Positions 54,600 to 64,000 of a DNA stretch of 64,000 bases are shown here, piece after piece. Each line of letters opens with the position of its first letter. The stretch's first letter is position 1. Both the position numbers and the translations under genes were made by a program. The stretch lies in NCBI RefSeq assembly GCF_015706575.1, contig NW_024037064.1, forward strand, positions 248,001 to 312,000. The letters run 5' to 3'. Source of the stretch: Patiria miniata (lineage: Eukaryota > Echinodermata > Asteroidea > Valvatida > Asterinidae). Under the pieces are notes generated by a model. The model was not told the origin of the DNA. It was given only the letters and a program-made list of their open reading frames with translations, and searched no databases.

Positions 54600-57122
54600 A
54601 AACTGCCTGGAATTTTTATGAAAACGCCCTCAGTAGTGTGCGGTACCACGGTGTGTGGCCAGAGGTTCAGCGCAGCATACCGCGGCCACACTAGTGGGGC
54701 TAAAGGTCTACCAACGCAACAGCACGGGTAGTCCCAGAATAATCGAGTAACTTGATTACTATACTTGCATATGCAATGTGCAGTGAGTTCAGAATGAAGA
54801 AAACAGCTGTAGTATTGGTTGTAACCATACAGAGGACCTTGCCTCCTTGCTTGGGACGGTTCGGCAACAGGGCTTTGATTGCGTACTTTCACCACTACAT
54901 AGATGTACAAAACAAGAGTAACTATAAAACAGACAATGTTGATAGGGAAAGTAATCCAAAAGAGGACATCAGAGAAGACAGTCTCTGGTAAGAATAACAG
55001 AATCACATCAACAATGATTGTAGGCACCCAGATTCCCGCTGTTTCTTTGCTGCTCGAGATTTAGAGGCCTTTTCTTTAAACGTCAGAGGATTGCGCACTG
55101 CAGAGCACAGGCGTAGCCAGGAATTTGGAGCAGGGGGGGCCAAGTCCGACCGGCCTGTACAAACCCCAACCAGGGGCGGATCTGGGATTGTCCAAAAAGG
55201 GGGTGTGTGAAATGTAACAAGCAGCAAGTGGTGTAGGCAAGTTGTGTCGCCTACGCTGAAGGCCAAAGGGGGGGGGGGGTGATGAAAAGTAATGCGTGGC
55301 GTGGGGTCCGGGGCCCGCTTAAAGGCCCCGGAAAATATTGGATTCTAGATTCTACATGGTGCGATCTCAGGCAATATCTAACCACTTTAACCAATTTTTT
55401 TCGCAAAAGATCACCATTTAAACATCGAGTTTGGAGTCATTGAATCAGCTATCCTGAAAACTCTAAAATCAAACTGTAGTACTAGTAGGCTACAAGATTT
55501 ATTCGGTGATGAAAAAAAGTGGGTGGGACAAACGATACGATACCCCCAACTTTAAGCAGGGGCGTCAATTGCTTCTCAAAAGTGGGGGGACATACCTTGA
55601 TCAGAACTAATGTGAGCGCGAAGCCCTTAAGGCGTTGGGTTCAGGGCCCGCTCAAGGGCCCCGAAAAAAATTGGATTCTAGATGCTGTGTGGTGTGATCT
55701 GAAGCCATTTCTGACCACTTTAACCAATATTTTTTAGCAAAAGAAAATAATTTGAACATCGTTTTCGATGTTGGAGTCATTGAATCAGCTATTCTGAGCT
55801 AGGCTTTGGGTCGGGGCCCCCCAAAAATTTGATTCTATAGATGCTCTGTGCTGCGATCTGCGGCAATTTACTTTAACCAATATTTTCTTAGCGAAAGATA
55901 ATATTATTTAAACATCATTTTCGAGGTTGAAGTCATTGAATAAGCTAGGCCTATTTATATTCTCAGCTAAAGGCGTTGCGTTGGAAATACATTTTTCTTT
56001 TGCCTTAGGCAAAGTAAAACAAAAAATCATGTTTCTCGTCCCCACCCGCTTCCTTTTTTGGAGGCTTTTTTACTTTTGAAAAAAATTCAGTAAAAAAACA
56101 CCGAACAAGTCCACCAATTCATCGGAAAATAAATACTAATACCAATACAACTCTAAATGACGCTGTAAATATGTTCAGTTCTCTTGTCCAACTTGTCTTT
56201 CCTTTTGAAAGTGTCTTTGAACATTGGAAACACCAACGGTTGCAGGAAATTTTTAAATGGCAGTCATCTTGAAAAAAATAAAAACTAAAAAGCCGCTTTT
56301 CCTCCTTTTTTTCAAAAACCCGGACGAGAAACATGTTTTTCTTCTTATTTGGCCTTATATGTTTTTGGTATTCCTTTGTTTTGACTGATTTTACATCGAA
56401 TACAGTATAAAGAGGTTTTCATTGTATTCAACTTGGTCAAGAACGTGTTTAATACGGCATGAGGTCCGGGGCCCGCTTAAGGGCCCCGGGACATTTTTGA
56501 TCCTACATGCTCTGTGGTGCAGTCTGAGGCCATTTCTGGCCCCTTTCCCCTGAATTATTTGAGCAAAAGTTTTTAAGACTTTTTTTGTTTATAGAAAAAG
56601 GCATTACATGACTTTCGGACAATCAAATACACATACTCGTATTTCGTACTCGTAATTAACGTCGGGTTTTGGTAAAATGTCATATTTTTTTACAGCAGGG
56701 GGGGCCATGGCCCCCCTTGGCCCCCCCCCCCTTGGCTACGCCTATGCTGCAGAGAATCTCTCAGCTGCTATGGTAACCACAAAGAACTTAGAAGCTGCTA
56801 TGAACGTGTACCGTAAAATTACAATGGCTTTTACGAATAGTTGAAATGCTTTAAAATGTAAAAACAGTGCCCATATAAAATCAGTCATAAGGTAGAGCGA
56901 GTCAGCCACAGCCAGATTGGATAAGTAGATGTTGATGATTTTACGCATGGACTTCACTTGAATGACTGTGAAGAGAAAGACGAAGTTCAACAAAAGGCCA
57001 ATTGGTGCAATTATTTCAGTGCTGAGCTTCAGTATTTGTTGATTTTTCTCTGAACTCTCTGTAAAGTCCCTCCAGACCCTCCCAATTGATGAAGAGGAGC
57101 CGTCTTGGTAGCCATCATCCAT
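54600..57122 (-). pseudogene. Rhodopsin-type (class A) GPCR pseudogene interrupted by a hAT-like element
   Basis: The ATG at 57122 starts MDDGYQDGSSSS, an extracellular start, then TM1 (IIAPIGLLLNFVFLFTV, with the TM1 Asn at N46), TM2 (IYLSNLAVADSLYLM, Asp74) and TM3 ending VVTIAAERF, an E-R-F form of the DRY motif at 121-123. Removing the insertion (55106-56746) and one 8-bp duplicate joins this in frame to VRNPLTFKEKASKSRAAKK. A one-base shift near 55030-55055 then leads to WVPTIIVDVILLFLPETVF (TM4) and ITFPINIVCFIVTLVLYIY (TM5), and another near 54845 to VLCMVTTNTTAVFFILNS (TM6). TM7 is not recognisable and stops follow. No close family is assigned. Confidence 0.8.
55106..56746. mobile_element. 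hAT-type non-autonomous element inserted in the GPCR
   Basis: The direct repeat CTGCAGAG flanks it (55098-55105 and 56747-56754), the 8-bp duplication typical of hAT elements. The ends are CACAGGCGTAGCCAGG and, on the complement, CATAGGCGTAGCCAAG. The interior has three or four diverged copies of a block containing GGGCCCGCTTAAGGGCCCCGG, TTGGATTCTAGATGCT and GTGGTGCGATCTGAGGC (about 55295, 55635, 55810, 56460). No transposase is encoded. Confidence 0.9.
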
Positions 57123-58479
57123 AGTTCATGTTCATTGTAGCATTGATTTCCATGTCTAACATTGTGTTCAGGTGCAACAAAAAGTGGTCTGCCCTATCAC
57201 AAGATCACTCCAGTTTTATACTAACAAGGAAACCTTGAGAAACCTGGAGTTGAAACTAAAAAGCTTCTTCACGTTTCCTTTTAAATTGTCCTTTCCTTGT
57301 TTCTGTAAGACCAAGTAAAAAAAATAGCATGTTTCTTGTCCCTGCCTGCTTCCTTTTCCTGCCCACTTACTGTCTTCATTTTTTTAAATCATACATGTAC
57401 AATATATTTTGTGTTGTTATACGGGGCGAGTGCAAAAAAATGTGGAACCTAAATCTATTTCATCCAAAAATATAGCAATTTATTGTGTATTCTGACTGTT
57501 TGGAACAACAAAGAAAATGACAAAGAATACTTATTTCAACAACTGTAGTACACAATATCTTTATTAACAACCCTGGTTAGGTAAACAATTCGATTTATAA
57601 AATCCCCCCTGTTTTTTAAAGACAGGCCTTTAAAATGACTTTGTTGATTATTTTTAACTTTTAAACTGAGGTTTTATCGCTGGTGAAGTTTGAAGACAAT
57701 TGTGACGACGATTCTTGAAATCGCATTTTCGGACGAAATAGGTTTTAGGGTCATTGTATTTAAATGGTGATTATTCCTTGGACAGATTGAGCAATTTCAG
57801 TAATTTTTTCATCTAAAAGTAGCTTTTAAAATTGGCTTTCCAGTCATTATTATTTTTGGTGATACATATTTTTTTAAATATCAAATATATGGTGGACATG
57901 CCAGTAGAGGTCCAGAGCAAAATAACACAAATTTATTTGTTCAATTTTGTTCAATTTTAGTGAAGGGCTGTAGAGCTAGGGTGTGCACCCCCCCCCCCAT
58001 TATCCAGCAGTACAAAACTGCATCTAAATATGGCATATGTCATACCCTGAGGAGGGACAATGGAACAAAACAATCTGGGTGTTGTTCCTTAAAAGCTGCT
58101 GTGAATTTAAATTAAAGGACAGCGCAACAACTACGGAAACTACGTTCAAAATGATCATTATTATGTTTGTTGATGAAGAAATTAACACTAAAACAACTGG
58201 ATACAGGGTTTTTGTTTAAGCAACACACACCAGGATTTGAAAACGGGAAATAGATACGAGAAATAAAATGGACCAAACTTCAAAATGAACATGCAGATTG
58301 ATAACCCACAACAGGTAAAAAATATTACTTTTACGGACATAAAAATACATTTTTACATACAAACCTACTGGAGAAAGGTGCGCAGATCGCAACTTTTGCC
58401 CCATGCGCTAAAATATGGCACCGCCCATGGCAGAACGTGCGTCTGCACGCACTGCCAATCTAGTGTTTTTAGTCTATAT
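57123..58479. other. Non-coding stretch upstream of the GPCR pseudogene
   Basis: Flank 5' of the GPCR start on the minus strand. AT-rich, with a C tract near 57989 and no recognisable gene or element ends. Confidence 0.4.
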
Positions 58480-59156
58480 TAATGATGTGCAAACCCGACC
58501 GGAAACCAAAACCGACCCGACCCAAAACCGACTTTGGGTTGGGTCAGGTCGGTTTGACCATCTTTTCAGTCGGGTCCGGTCCGTTTCAGTTTTGCATTTT
58601 CATGTTTGGGTCGGGTCGGTTCGGTTTAGCCATCTTTTGAAAAACCCGAAATAAACCGAAACAGTTGAGGAATTTAGGTGATGCAATATTATTGACAGTC
58701 ACTGTGACCGCAGCCCATTGTGTGGTGTGGCCACTGAGCGCACTATCAAGTTGCCACTGTATTAATTTTTCCAGTCGAATGGGACTGACAGTGAAAAAGA
58801 TACAGTTTCCATGATACCAAGTGATGATACCATGGGACTTTGTTCAGTAAGCAAAGTTACTCTCGATCAACCCACTGAGTATGACAGAGAGAGACGATGG
58901 TTTAGCAAAAGAATTCATGCCACGTGGGTAAGGGCGGGCACAAAAAAGTGATCATTTTGTCAAAGCAAGGTATTTGTTGTTGTTTTTTTGGTTTTTATCG
59001 GGTTGGGTCGGTTCGGGTTGGTTTTACTTTATTTTTTGTCGGGTCGGCTTGGGTCAGTTTGAGGGAGTTAAGATCGGTTTCGGTTCGGATTCGGTTTATA
59101 TCTTTAATGCTTCGGGTCAGTTTGGCCTGGTCAACCCGACCCGATGCACATCATTA
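58480..59156. mobile_element. hAT-type MITE with GGGTCGGGTCGGTT repeats
   Basis: The direct repeat GTCTATAT at 58472-58479 and 59157-59164 is an 8-bp target duplication. The ends are TAATGATGTGCA and, on the complement, TAATGATGTGCATCGGGTCG. Subterminal regions are repeats of GGGTCGGGTCGGTT and its complement. The centre (58680-58960) has no recognised coding. Confidence 0.85.
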
Positions 59157-59164
59157 GTCTATAT

Positions 59165-59345
59165 CTATGTTGACAACCTTCACACATGCTATCAATTTCC
59201 AAATACGTGTCAAGTGACACATTTTTGAAAATGTCTGTGAATCCGGCCCTCCCTCTATGCATTCTTATTTGTACTTGGTTTGCAATTGGGGGATTCAGGA
59301 GCCGGTGACAACCTTGCATGATGTCATTTTCCAAAGATGTGTCAA
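59165..59345. repeat. Two units of the palindromic TGACAACC repeat
   Basis: Same blocks as at 12.6-13.9 kb: TTGACAACCTTC, ATGCTATCAATTTCCAAA, GTGTCAAGTGACACATTTTT, TTGTACTTGGTTTGCAATTG. The second unit is cut short at 59345 by the tyrosine-recombinase fragment. Confidence 0.8.
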
Positions 59346-59739
59346 GTGATACAAATTTGCCACCATTCGAGTGTTTCAAACAACGGAACATAATCTTTAA
59401 ACCTTGGCCATCCGTTCCAACCTGAACGCAATCTACTTTTAGCATATTCTCTTTGTTCCTATTGGATATTGTAATTTCACCAATGCGTAGAAACGCTGCA
59501 AACACCAACAAATATAAGCTCTTATACAACGCTTTTTGATAGAATGATTGTGAACAATGTTCTAATGCATCTACCATCTTATACAATATGTTAAAGGCAA
59601 TGTACATCATTGGTTTTGCTGTAATTTTCAGAAATGAACTATTTGAGGGGTATGATAGATAAAATATTGTTACACTAACATGTTTGAAGTTTTTGTGTTC
59701 GAAAATGGTGGAAAATGGTGGAAAAACGAAGAAAAACAC
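59346..59739 (-). pseudogene. DIRS-type tyrosine recombinase fragment
   Basis: On the minus strand the frame includes SLYLLVFAAFLRIGEITIS, the segment holding the first catalytic Arg of tyrosine recombinases as used by DIRS retrotransposons, then LKIMFRCLKHSNGGKF. It then runs into the palindromic repeat, so the His-x-x-Arg and Tyr part is missing. Position and strand fit the 3' part of the RT and RNase H fragments at 60.6-61.7 kb. Confidence 0.6.
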
Positions 59740-59744
59740 ACATG

Positions 59745-60125
59745 GTGGAGTAGTCTGGTTCCCCTGACTTCACTAAAGATAAAATGGATCAAATTATAGA
59801 TGCCGGAAATTTGTGAGGTAAGGGAACCAGTCTAGCTGGCCTGCACCCATTCATGAACATGTAACCAATAGCAAACAAAATTTGGACTGAAAAAAATGGT
59901 GAATTTAGAGCAGTAGTTGAAAAATAGTTAGGTTTTTCCAACGGTGGTCAACCGACCACTGTTGGAAATTTATACAAAATACAAATTTCTTGAAAATGAC
60001 TTCACACCAGGTGCCAAAATTTTACAGGATGCTTTTGACTGTCATTTACCAACATCCTAGTAAGGTATTTCATAAAAACTTGGTAGTTTCATTTTTCGAT
60101 GTTTGCAAATGTTGTTTATTCCCTT
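59745..60125 (-). repeat. Dispersed repeat with central palindrome, copy 2
   Basis: Inverted relative of 2911-3265. The central palindrome is at 59937-59966. It separates the recombinase fragment from the RNase H fragment, so it may have inserted into the DIRS element. Confidence 0.65.
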
Positions 60126-60578
60126 TTAATAGGCAATCTTACATCTAACTTGGGTTTGGCCAGTTGTACAACTTGGATCTCTTTTTGTACCATAAACGCA
60201 TGACCTGGCTCTGTCATTATAAAGTTTGTGAATTAAATTAATTGTTGACACTAATAGCACTAGCTGCATAGTTAGCCTCGAATAAGTGGGTTACAAATAT
60301 CGCTACCAGGATTGGTGGCAGTGGCAATGAGGCGCTTAAGCCGTACTTATTGATAAACTGAATCAATATTTGTGCTCACTGGTACGTTCTCCATGTGCAA
60401 ACAGCCATTGATTTTGAAAGTAGGTTTAGTAATCCTGGAACTAACTCTGAGGTTGTATTTCCACTGGTAGTAACAATGGATGTTCCATCGCTTGTAGGGC
60501 TGCTTTTTGGAATGCTTCCACCTGTAGACTGGAAAGTTTATCAGTTAGTGTATTTATGCATCCAGGGACATGTACAGC

Positions 60579-61095
60579 TCAAAACTGAATATTAAACAAC
60601 ATTCTTTGTACTACTAGTCTACACACCAGAGCCATAACTTTCACTTCTTTAGCTGTATTGGAGTTACTGATGTGCACTAACGCCTCATTGTCTGTATGGA
60701 TTAGGATTCTTTTATACCAGTGATTTCCCCAGACACAAACCGCAGCTACAATTGATAACATTCTTTAAGTGTGATATTTTCTTAAGACTATATGATGCTG
60801 GCCATTGCCCGTAAAACCAACGTCTACCGAAAATTGCACCATATCCTAATGAACCAGAGGCATCTGTGTACAAATGTAAGGTTTGGTTTGTTAGCCACTG
60901 ATCTGACAGAAAGAATGCCTTGCCATTAAATTGCCGTAAAAACAATAGCCAGGCCTGTAAATCCAACTTCGCTTGAGTTGTTAACCTTATAAAGTGCCAG
61001 GGGCATCTGACACCTATGGTCAAATTTATTAACCTCCTGAAAAATGCACGACTCGGGACAACAACTTTGCAAGCAAAATTAAAAAAAAAAACCAA
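60579..61095 (-). pseudogene. DIRS-type RNase H fragment
   Basis: Two frames. The first (61095-60712) encodes FFRRLINLTIGVRCPWHFIR, LTTQAKLDLQAWLLFL and LHLYTDASGSLGYGAIFG (first RNase H Asp). After a frameshift near 60760 the second (60761-60579) encodes MLSIVAAVCVWGNHW, ILIHTDNEALVHISN (a further catalytic Asp). Order and motifs match the RNase H that follows the RT in DIRS elements. Confidence 0.8.
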
Positions 61096-61740
61096 TTGAC
61101 TGCATTTCCTTTAAAGTGACTTTGGTTTTGTCTAATGCTTGACTGGTTTTAAGATGGCTTTTGCAATTTGTCTGCCGGTAACCGCGCGGCCATGGCTATT
61201 GTATCTAGTTCGATCCTGGCAAATGTTAGACAGGTTGTAGGCCCTTCAGTTTTCTCTGGTGCAAGGGGAATACCCAGCTTATTACTCAGTGTTTGAAATC
61301 CGACCAAATCATCGACACCCTGTTGATGAGATGTTGAAATGATTAGAAAATCATCCAGAATATGGACTAAGCCAGCTGGCTTCAATTTCTTATTTACTAT
61401 CTATTCTATCGCTGTGCTAAATTCCTCGCATATAGCATATCGGCAACCAATTGGTAGAGTTTTATCATAAAAAAGTTGGTTATCCCAAAAAAAACCTAGC
61501 AGATTGTGGTCACTTGGATGAATTGGTATAATCTTGAATGCAGACTTTATGTCCAGCTTAGATAGCACGCATCCTGGGCCCACTTTCTTCACAATTTTTA
61601 TTGCGTCATCGGTTGACGCATACTTGACCATTGGGTTGCAATCTGGTATTTCTTCGTTTACTGAACCTTGTTTAGGATGAGACAATTAATGAATTATTCA
61701 AAATGAACCAGGCTGTTTTTTTAGAAACTAAACCAATCGG
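61096..61740 (-). pseudogene. DIRS-type reverse transcriptase, best copy in the window
   Basis: 61685-61401 encodes HPKQGSVNEEIPDCN, VKYASTDDAI, VLSKLDIKSAFKIIPIHP (first catalytic Asp) and LFYDKTLPIGC. 61385-61149 continues with LVHILDDFLIISTSH (LDD), LGIPLAPEKTEGPTT and FARIELDT. The two frames are separated by a stop and shift near 61390-61400. This is the DIRS-group RT, which transposes through a circular intermediate with a tyrosine recombinase. The copies at 19.5 and 39.8 kb are deleted versions. Confidence 0.85.
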
Positions 61741-62041
61741 GCTAATGTGGGATTAATTCAATGTTTTCTTTCCCCTTTCGAGCCCTGGCACAAATACAGC
61801 TCAATAATTCAAATGTTTCCTTTCGTTATTTGAATCCTTTCAGCAAAGTGAGGACCACTGACTGATGAGGGAATTGCTCTACTGAGATGAGGTTGAGCCT
61901 GCCTCAAGACATCGTCAGGGCTCCGACAACCTCATCAAACAGAAACCCGAGGAACCGGAAGCAGGGAGGAGGACCGACAGATGAACGGATGACCTGCTTG
62001 CCGGGCTACCCATTACTGATTCTTGAGGTTAGTTTTTAGTT
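61741..62041. repeat. Third copy of the unit-end segment, left part
   Basis: Matches 20480-20716 and 40560-40788 (AGTGAGGACCACTGACTGAT, CAAGACATCGTCAGGGCTCC, GGTTAGTTTTTAGTT). It is split from its continuation at 63594 by the inserted element. Confidence 0.85.
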
Positions 62042-63593
62042 CAGGGATGTGATTTCTCCGGTTTTATCCGGAAATCCGTTTTTTTTGGCCTCAAAAGTCC
62101 ACCAACGTGAATCGTGTGTATTCGTTGAGAAAATAGGGGGGGGGGTAGAATGTGCTAATTAATTATTCAGTTTTGCTTGCCGAAATACCCGAAATTTACT
62201 TACGGACATAAACTTCGTTGATCGATATGTATGCCGCACGCACATATTGGACACCCAATGTGAGAACGAAGTTGAAGACCATGCGTTGCCATTAGTGCGA
62301 TTATGATTTTTCGCTCGGGGCCGAGGTTGTGGTTATGTAGGTCTAGTTCCTGTGTCGGTACTCGAGATGCACGTGTTGTGCTTGTCAGGTGTGCAGACGA
62401 GTGCAGCATGGTACACTGGTACCTTTCGCGTGCTAACAGAATCAATGCTATGATGAAGGACCGGAACCAGTGACTACTGCAAGTACTCACAGCTTCGTTT
62501 TCCGTGCGTATAATCGGCCGAAGTTGGATCGTAAAAATAGTAAAAATACCAAACAACCATCGATGGAAAAAGAGGATTTCTGCAAATTAATTCACAGAAC
62601 GTGATCTTCATTTTCTGTGTATGTATTTTCCATTGAAATGACGAGATTGCAAAACTCGAACCTGTGGAGAAACATCGTAACGTGTTTCTGCAGTCCTGCA
62701 GAATTTTCGGCCACTTGGGACGGGCCGCCGGCCGTACACAGTGCAGCAATGCACACTATACTGCGCCGGGCCGGCCGTGTGTACGGCGCGATGTTCGGCC
62801 GGCCAGACTGAATGTTTGCGGCACTAGCGGCCGTGATGTACATGTACGTTAAGCATAATTGTGGAATGACCCACCTCAAATATATAGATTTTTAATTAGG
62901 TGAGGCAAGTTTTAATCACTTTTGATGGCTAGTCTTGATAATTTTTGTGGCGCAAATGAGAATAATCCAGGCACAAAATACATGAAATATAAACGATTCC
63001 TTGCTTTACTACAAATATAGAAATGGTGAAATATTTTTTTCCAACAATACTACCGACGCTATTTTGAAAGGCATGTTATCGGAAGCAGAAGTGATTTAAG
63101 TTTACAATTTTGATTTTTTTTTTTTTTTAAATATTACAAGATCTCCACTGAAATGCTCTAAAATGCACCAGAAACTGAGAAAGCTTCTAAAGTTCAAAAT
63201 TTTTCGGGGCCCTAAAGCGGGCCCCGAACCCACGCCGTGGCTTTGCAGGTTGTTGTATCACAACAAAAATTCCCCTACAGGGTTGAAAAAATTCTGGGGA
63301 GAACAGCATGGTTCTCAAGTTTGAGTACAGAAAAAACTTTATTAGAACAAGAGTACATTTAAACAAAATTCTTCATAAAATGAAAACAAATTCTGCTTCA
63401 GAATTTCAGAGAAAAGTGCCCAGTAATTGCCTCAGATTGCACCACAGAGCATCTAAAATCAAAAAAATTTTCGGGGCCCTTAAGCGGGCCCCGGACCCCA
63501 CGCCGTAATGACTTCGCGCTTCGCGCTCGCCGGAGTTTGCACTTCATGCATAAAATTTTCAGTTTTTTTTGTCACAGACCAATCACATCCCTG
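62042..63593. mobile_element. Complete CAGGGATGTGATT element with empty sites elsewhere
   Basis: The ends CAGGGATGTGATT are exact inverted repeats (right: AATCACATCCCTG). TTAGTT is duplicated at 62036-62041 and 63594-63599, a 6-bp target duplication. The uninterrupted site GGTTAGTTTTTAGTTACATG is present at about 20697 and 40769. The left third matches 9910-10400. The right part has two copies of TTTTCGGGGCCC with AGCGGGCCCCG (about 63200 and 63470). A small GC-rich patch with GGCCGGCC words lies at 62725-62810. No transposase frame survives. Confidence 0.8.
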
Positions 63594-64000
63594 TTAGTTA
63601 CATGTACCTAAAGAATAAGCAGAAACAAGTAATCAAAATGGGTGATCTGGTGCTCTTCTATGTTCTCCCACAAATAAAGAGTGCTGGTAGTGGGGCACTG
63701 CTTTGTGGGGTTAATTCGAACATTTCTTCCCCCCCCCCTCTTGCTCTACCTTTCAGATATTTCTTAATAATGATAACCCAGTCAAAACCTAGAAAACTCA
63801 GAGTCATTGTGAAGATGTACCCTGGAGGAATGCTATCAGTCAAAACCTAGAAAACTCAGAGTCATTGTGAAGAATTATTTGATATTTTATAAGGAGGATT
63901 TAAACGTACATACAGACTGGACATTTGTCACAAAATGTCTCTCCCTGTTTATACATTACCCTAATCACATCATAAATTTGAAGCCATTTTGAAAACTGAT
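63594..64000. repeat. Third copy of the unit-end segment, right part
   Basis: Continues the segment of 61741-62041 and matches 20710-21120 and 40780-41250 up to the window edge. A short frame (about 63600-63850) is conserved in all three copies but is broken at its start by the insertion and shows no known domain. Confidence 0.85.

Overview
This is an animal genome window, most likely from a marine invertebrate; the transposon mix (L2-like and L1-ORF1-type LINEs, DIRS, hAT, pogo, minisatellite-rich DNA elements) and recurrent ACATGTA-type repeats resemble cephalochordate, hemichordate or echinoderm DNA, but I cannot fix the taxon from sequence alone. There is no prokaryotic gene organisation, no CRISPR array and no rRNA. 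I recognised no tRNA. Almost everything recognisable is mobile or repetitive. Host-like coding sequence is limited to one small spliced gene of unknown function (16.27-17.82 kb, minus strand, with a decayed second copy at 36.72-37.89 kb) and one rhodopsin-type GPCR pseudogene (54.7-57.1 kb, minus strand).

Layout: 0-5.8 kb holds a pogo/Tigger-like transposon (574-2632) and a dispersed repeat built around a perfect palindrome. From 5.78 to 42.06 kb lies a large tandem duplication. Unit 1 (5.78-21.98 kb) and unit 2 (21.99-42.06 kb) each open with an array of a 79-bp minisatellite, and a third array follows at 42.06 kb, so the units probably arose by unequal exchange between arrays. Inside each unit, in order: a non-autonomous relative of the 43-50 kb transposon, an L2-like LINE split by two DNA transposons, a ~1.3 kb array of a palindromic repeat, an inverted-repeat element, a ~50-nt poly(C) tract, the small spliced gene, and a DIRS reverse-transcriptase fragment. 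Unit 2 additionally carries a nearly complete 5-kb LINE (30.4-35.3 kb); the matching position in unit 1 is uninterrupted.

From 43.01 to 50.20 kb is the most interesting object: a ~7.2 kb DNA transposon with compound terminal inverted repeats and two genes. One encodes a Royal-family (chromo-barrel/MBT-like) protein. The other encodes a 667-residue RNase-H-fold transposase whose aspartates, CxxC, HxxxxH and late glutamate follow the order seen in RAG1/Transib. A single in-frame TAG separates this ORF from 60 further codons that include a CCHC zinc knuckle. Internally deleted relatives of the element lie at 7.3-8.7, 22.6-24.0 and 53.96-54.08 kb, each next to a 79-bp array.

From 50.2 to 64 kb are nested DNA transposons (hAT-like, TA-flanked), the GPCR pseudogene disrupted by a hAT-type element with an 8-bp target duplication, fragments of a DIRS element (RT, RNase H, tyrosine recombinase) and a third partial copy of the segment that ends each duplication unit. 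Many insertions can be dated relative to the duplication because the other copy preserves the empty site.
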